From Austwickia chelonae NBRC 105200 (GTDB lineage Bacteria > Actinomycetota > Actinomycetes > Actinomycetales > Dermatophilaceae): a DNA stretch of 64,000 nt. The stretch covers positions 496,001-560,000 of the forward strand of contig NZ_BAGZ01000008.1 of NCBI RefSeq assembly GCF_000298175.1. The letters are read 5' to 3'. How positions within the stretch are numbered: the stretch's first letter is position 1; each line of letters opens with the position of its first letter. A program made the translations under genes and the position numbers. Below, in pieces: positions 63,173 through 64,000 of the stretch. The notes under the pieces were generated by a model. It was not told the origin of the DNA, did no database searches, and was given only the letters and a program-made list of their open reading frames with translations.

Positions 63173-63893
63173 GGTCCTTCTCCGCGATGTCGTCTTCCGG
63201 CGCGAGCCGCTGACCGAGTCCTGTGCGCAGATCGTGGCCGAGGCCGAGCATGTCTGCGTCGGGGTCAGCCCGTTCAACGGTTATTTCAACCAGGCCCGGA
63301 TCACCGCGCTGGTGCAGTGGGCGTTCGAGACCTACCCGCAGGCGAGTTTCTTCGTACCGGACAAGTCGGCGGCGCACACCTTGCGTGCTCTGGGCTATGC
63401 CGAGGCCAAGGCCGAGTCCAAGGCCCGTAAACAGGGCAAGTACGTGCTGAACAAGGTTCGGACGGCGTTGGCTCAGGCGGGTGTGGAGGAGACGCCGGGG
63501 ATGGTGCTCTGCCATGAGAACCTCTCGGTGAACCCTCGCTATCTGGAGCTTCTCCAGGAAGGACGGCGGCGTTATCTCGAGGAGCCGGGCTTCCAGGAGG
63601 CCACGGTGGCGACATCGCGGGGGATCCTGCAGGCCTGGGCCGAGGAAGGGAATCCGCCCCAGGAGAACCAGGAGGAGCAGGCCGTCCAGTATTTCCTGGA
63701 GGAGCTGCCCATGTTCATCGATACCCCGGGCATCGTCGGAGTCGACTCGTCGGTCTTCGTCTACCACCGGGAGATTCCCTACCTGAGGCGTCTCTACGAC
63801 CGGGAGCTCAGCTGGCATCCGGTCGAGCGCCAAGGGTTCGCGCTGGTCACCGTCGACGAGGACTTAAGGGGTGGTCCGGCCCCGGAGGTGTGA
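63156..63893 (+). CDS. tRNA-dependent cyclodipeptide synthase (NYH-type, AlbC-like)
   Basis: A 245-residue protein of the CDPS family, which joins two amino acids from aminoacyl-tRNAs into a cyclodipeptide. Catalytic residues known from AlbC are all present, each one position later: Ser38 in VGVSPFNGYF, Tyr179 and Glu183 in YFLEELPMF, Tyr203 and His204 in SVFVYHREIPY. Asn41 with Tyr203-His204 puts it in the NYH subfamily. A Lys/Arg-rich helix (KAESKARKQGKYVLNK), as used for tRNA binding, follows. ATG at 63156 lies inside the DUF1684 gene; a GTG three codons on is possible. Hairpins follow 20 bases after the stop. Product not predictable with confidence. Confidence 0.9.
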   Translation: MATVTEVLLRDVVFRREPLTESCAQIVAEAEHVCVGVSPFNGYFNQARITALVQWAFETYPQASFFVPDKSAAHTLRALGYAEAKAESKARKQGKYVLNKVRTALAQAGVEETPGMVLCHENLSVNPRYLELLQEGRRRYLEEPGFQEATVATSRGILQAWAEEGNPPQENQEEQAVQYFLEELPMFIDTPGIVGVDSSVFVYHREIPYLRRLYDRELSWHPVERQGFALVTVDEDLRGGPAPEV

Positions 63894-63913
63894 GTTTCTG
63901 CATCGGTGATCTG

Positions 63914-63963
63914 GGTGGGGTCCGCGTGGAGGGTACGCGGGCCCCACCTGCGGTGTCCGCAGG
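63914..63963 (+). terminator. Tandem hairpins after the cyclodipeptide synthase gene
   Basis: A 14-pair stem with one wobble begins GGTGGGGTCCGCGT at 63914 and ends at 63948; it overlaps by two bases with CCTGCGG-TGT-CCGCAGG (63947-63963). Together they look like a terminator, meaning the synthase is the last gene of its transcript. Confidence 0.65.
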
Positions 63964-64000
63964 TCGTCGAACGTCGGAACATCAGCTGAATTTCACGAGG

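Noticed and set aside
63794-63982. Short minus-strand frame at the right edge
   Set aside because: Mostly opposite the cyclodipeptide synthase gene. A convergent gene may end near 63982, but too little is in the window to support it.

Overview
The window is chromosomal DNA from a high-GC Gram-positive bacterium of the Actinomycetota. Evidence: GC-rich codon use, a mycothiol gene (mshB), the succinylase lysine/diaminopimelate genes dapC, dapD and dapE, an actinobacterial aspartate aminotransferase, a 58-residue DUF3117 gene, and a broad gene order (mshB, fdxA-dapC, dapD/dapE, LOG, DUF3117, O-methyltransferase, sigE, tatB, mrp, CBS/MgtE-N) that, from memory, matches the Mycobacterium tuberculosis Rv1170-Rv1232 area. 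It carries no mycolic-acid or PE/PPE genes; a member of the Micrococcales (for example a Dermatophilus relative) would fit, but I cannot fix the genus.

Layout. 1-6.0 kb is accessory: a broken IS30-type transposase at the left edge, a minus-strand operon (secreted protein broken by an amber codon, AT-rich lipoprotein, adaptor-like lipoprotein, ABC ATPase, FtsX-type permease), then a decayed IS30 element with recognisable ends. 6.3-8.9 kb is the methionine importer metQNI. 9-13.3 kb holds a secreted pyroglutamyl-peptidase-like protein, an amidase and an aspartate aminotransferase. 13.4-31 kb is core metabolism: proton-pumping pyrophosphatase, mshB, flavin reductase, VanW protein, ferredoxin, dapC, dapD/dapE, the ahpC-ahpF-oxyR peroxide system, a LOG protein, a DivIVA-like protein and a GT-C glycosyltransferase. 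31-36.7 kb is the sigE/tatB/mrp/CBS block. 37-39 kb has two tandem CitE/malyl-CoA-lyase family genes. 39-48 kb mixes an S15-type hydrolase, a small GntR regulator, a TauE/SafE permease plus ornithine-cyclodeaminase pair behind a structured leader, an exonuclease remnant, an acyl-CoA dehydrogenase, a META protein and a stress protein. 47.8-57.4 kb has an ABC exporter pair behind a leader that hides its Shine-Dalgarno site, aminopeptidase P, a ThrE-type exporter and PEP carboxylase.

The last 6 kb is the most unusual part: a small lipoprotein, an NCS1 nucleobase permease, a secreted protein with three thioredoxin-like domains joined by a collagen-like Pro-Gly-Gln linker, a DUF1684 protein, and, overlapping it, a tRNA-dependent cyclodipeptide synthase with all its catalytic residues. 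The synthase is followed at once by strong hairpins, with no oxidase, P450 or methyltransferase visible before the window ends.
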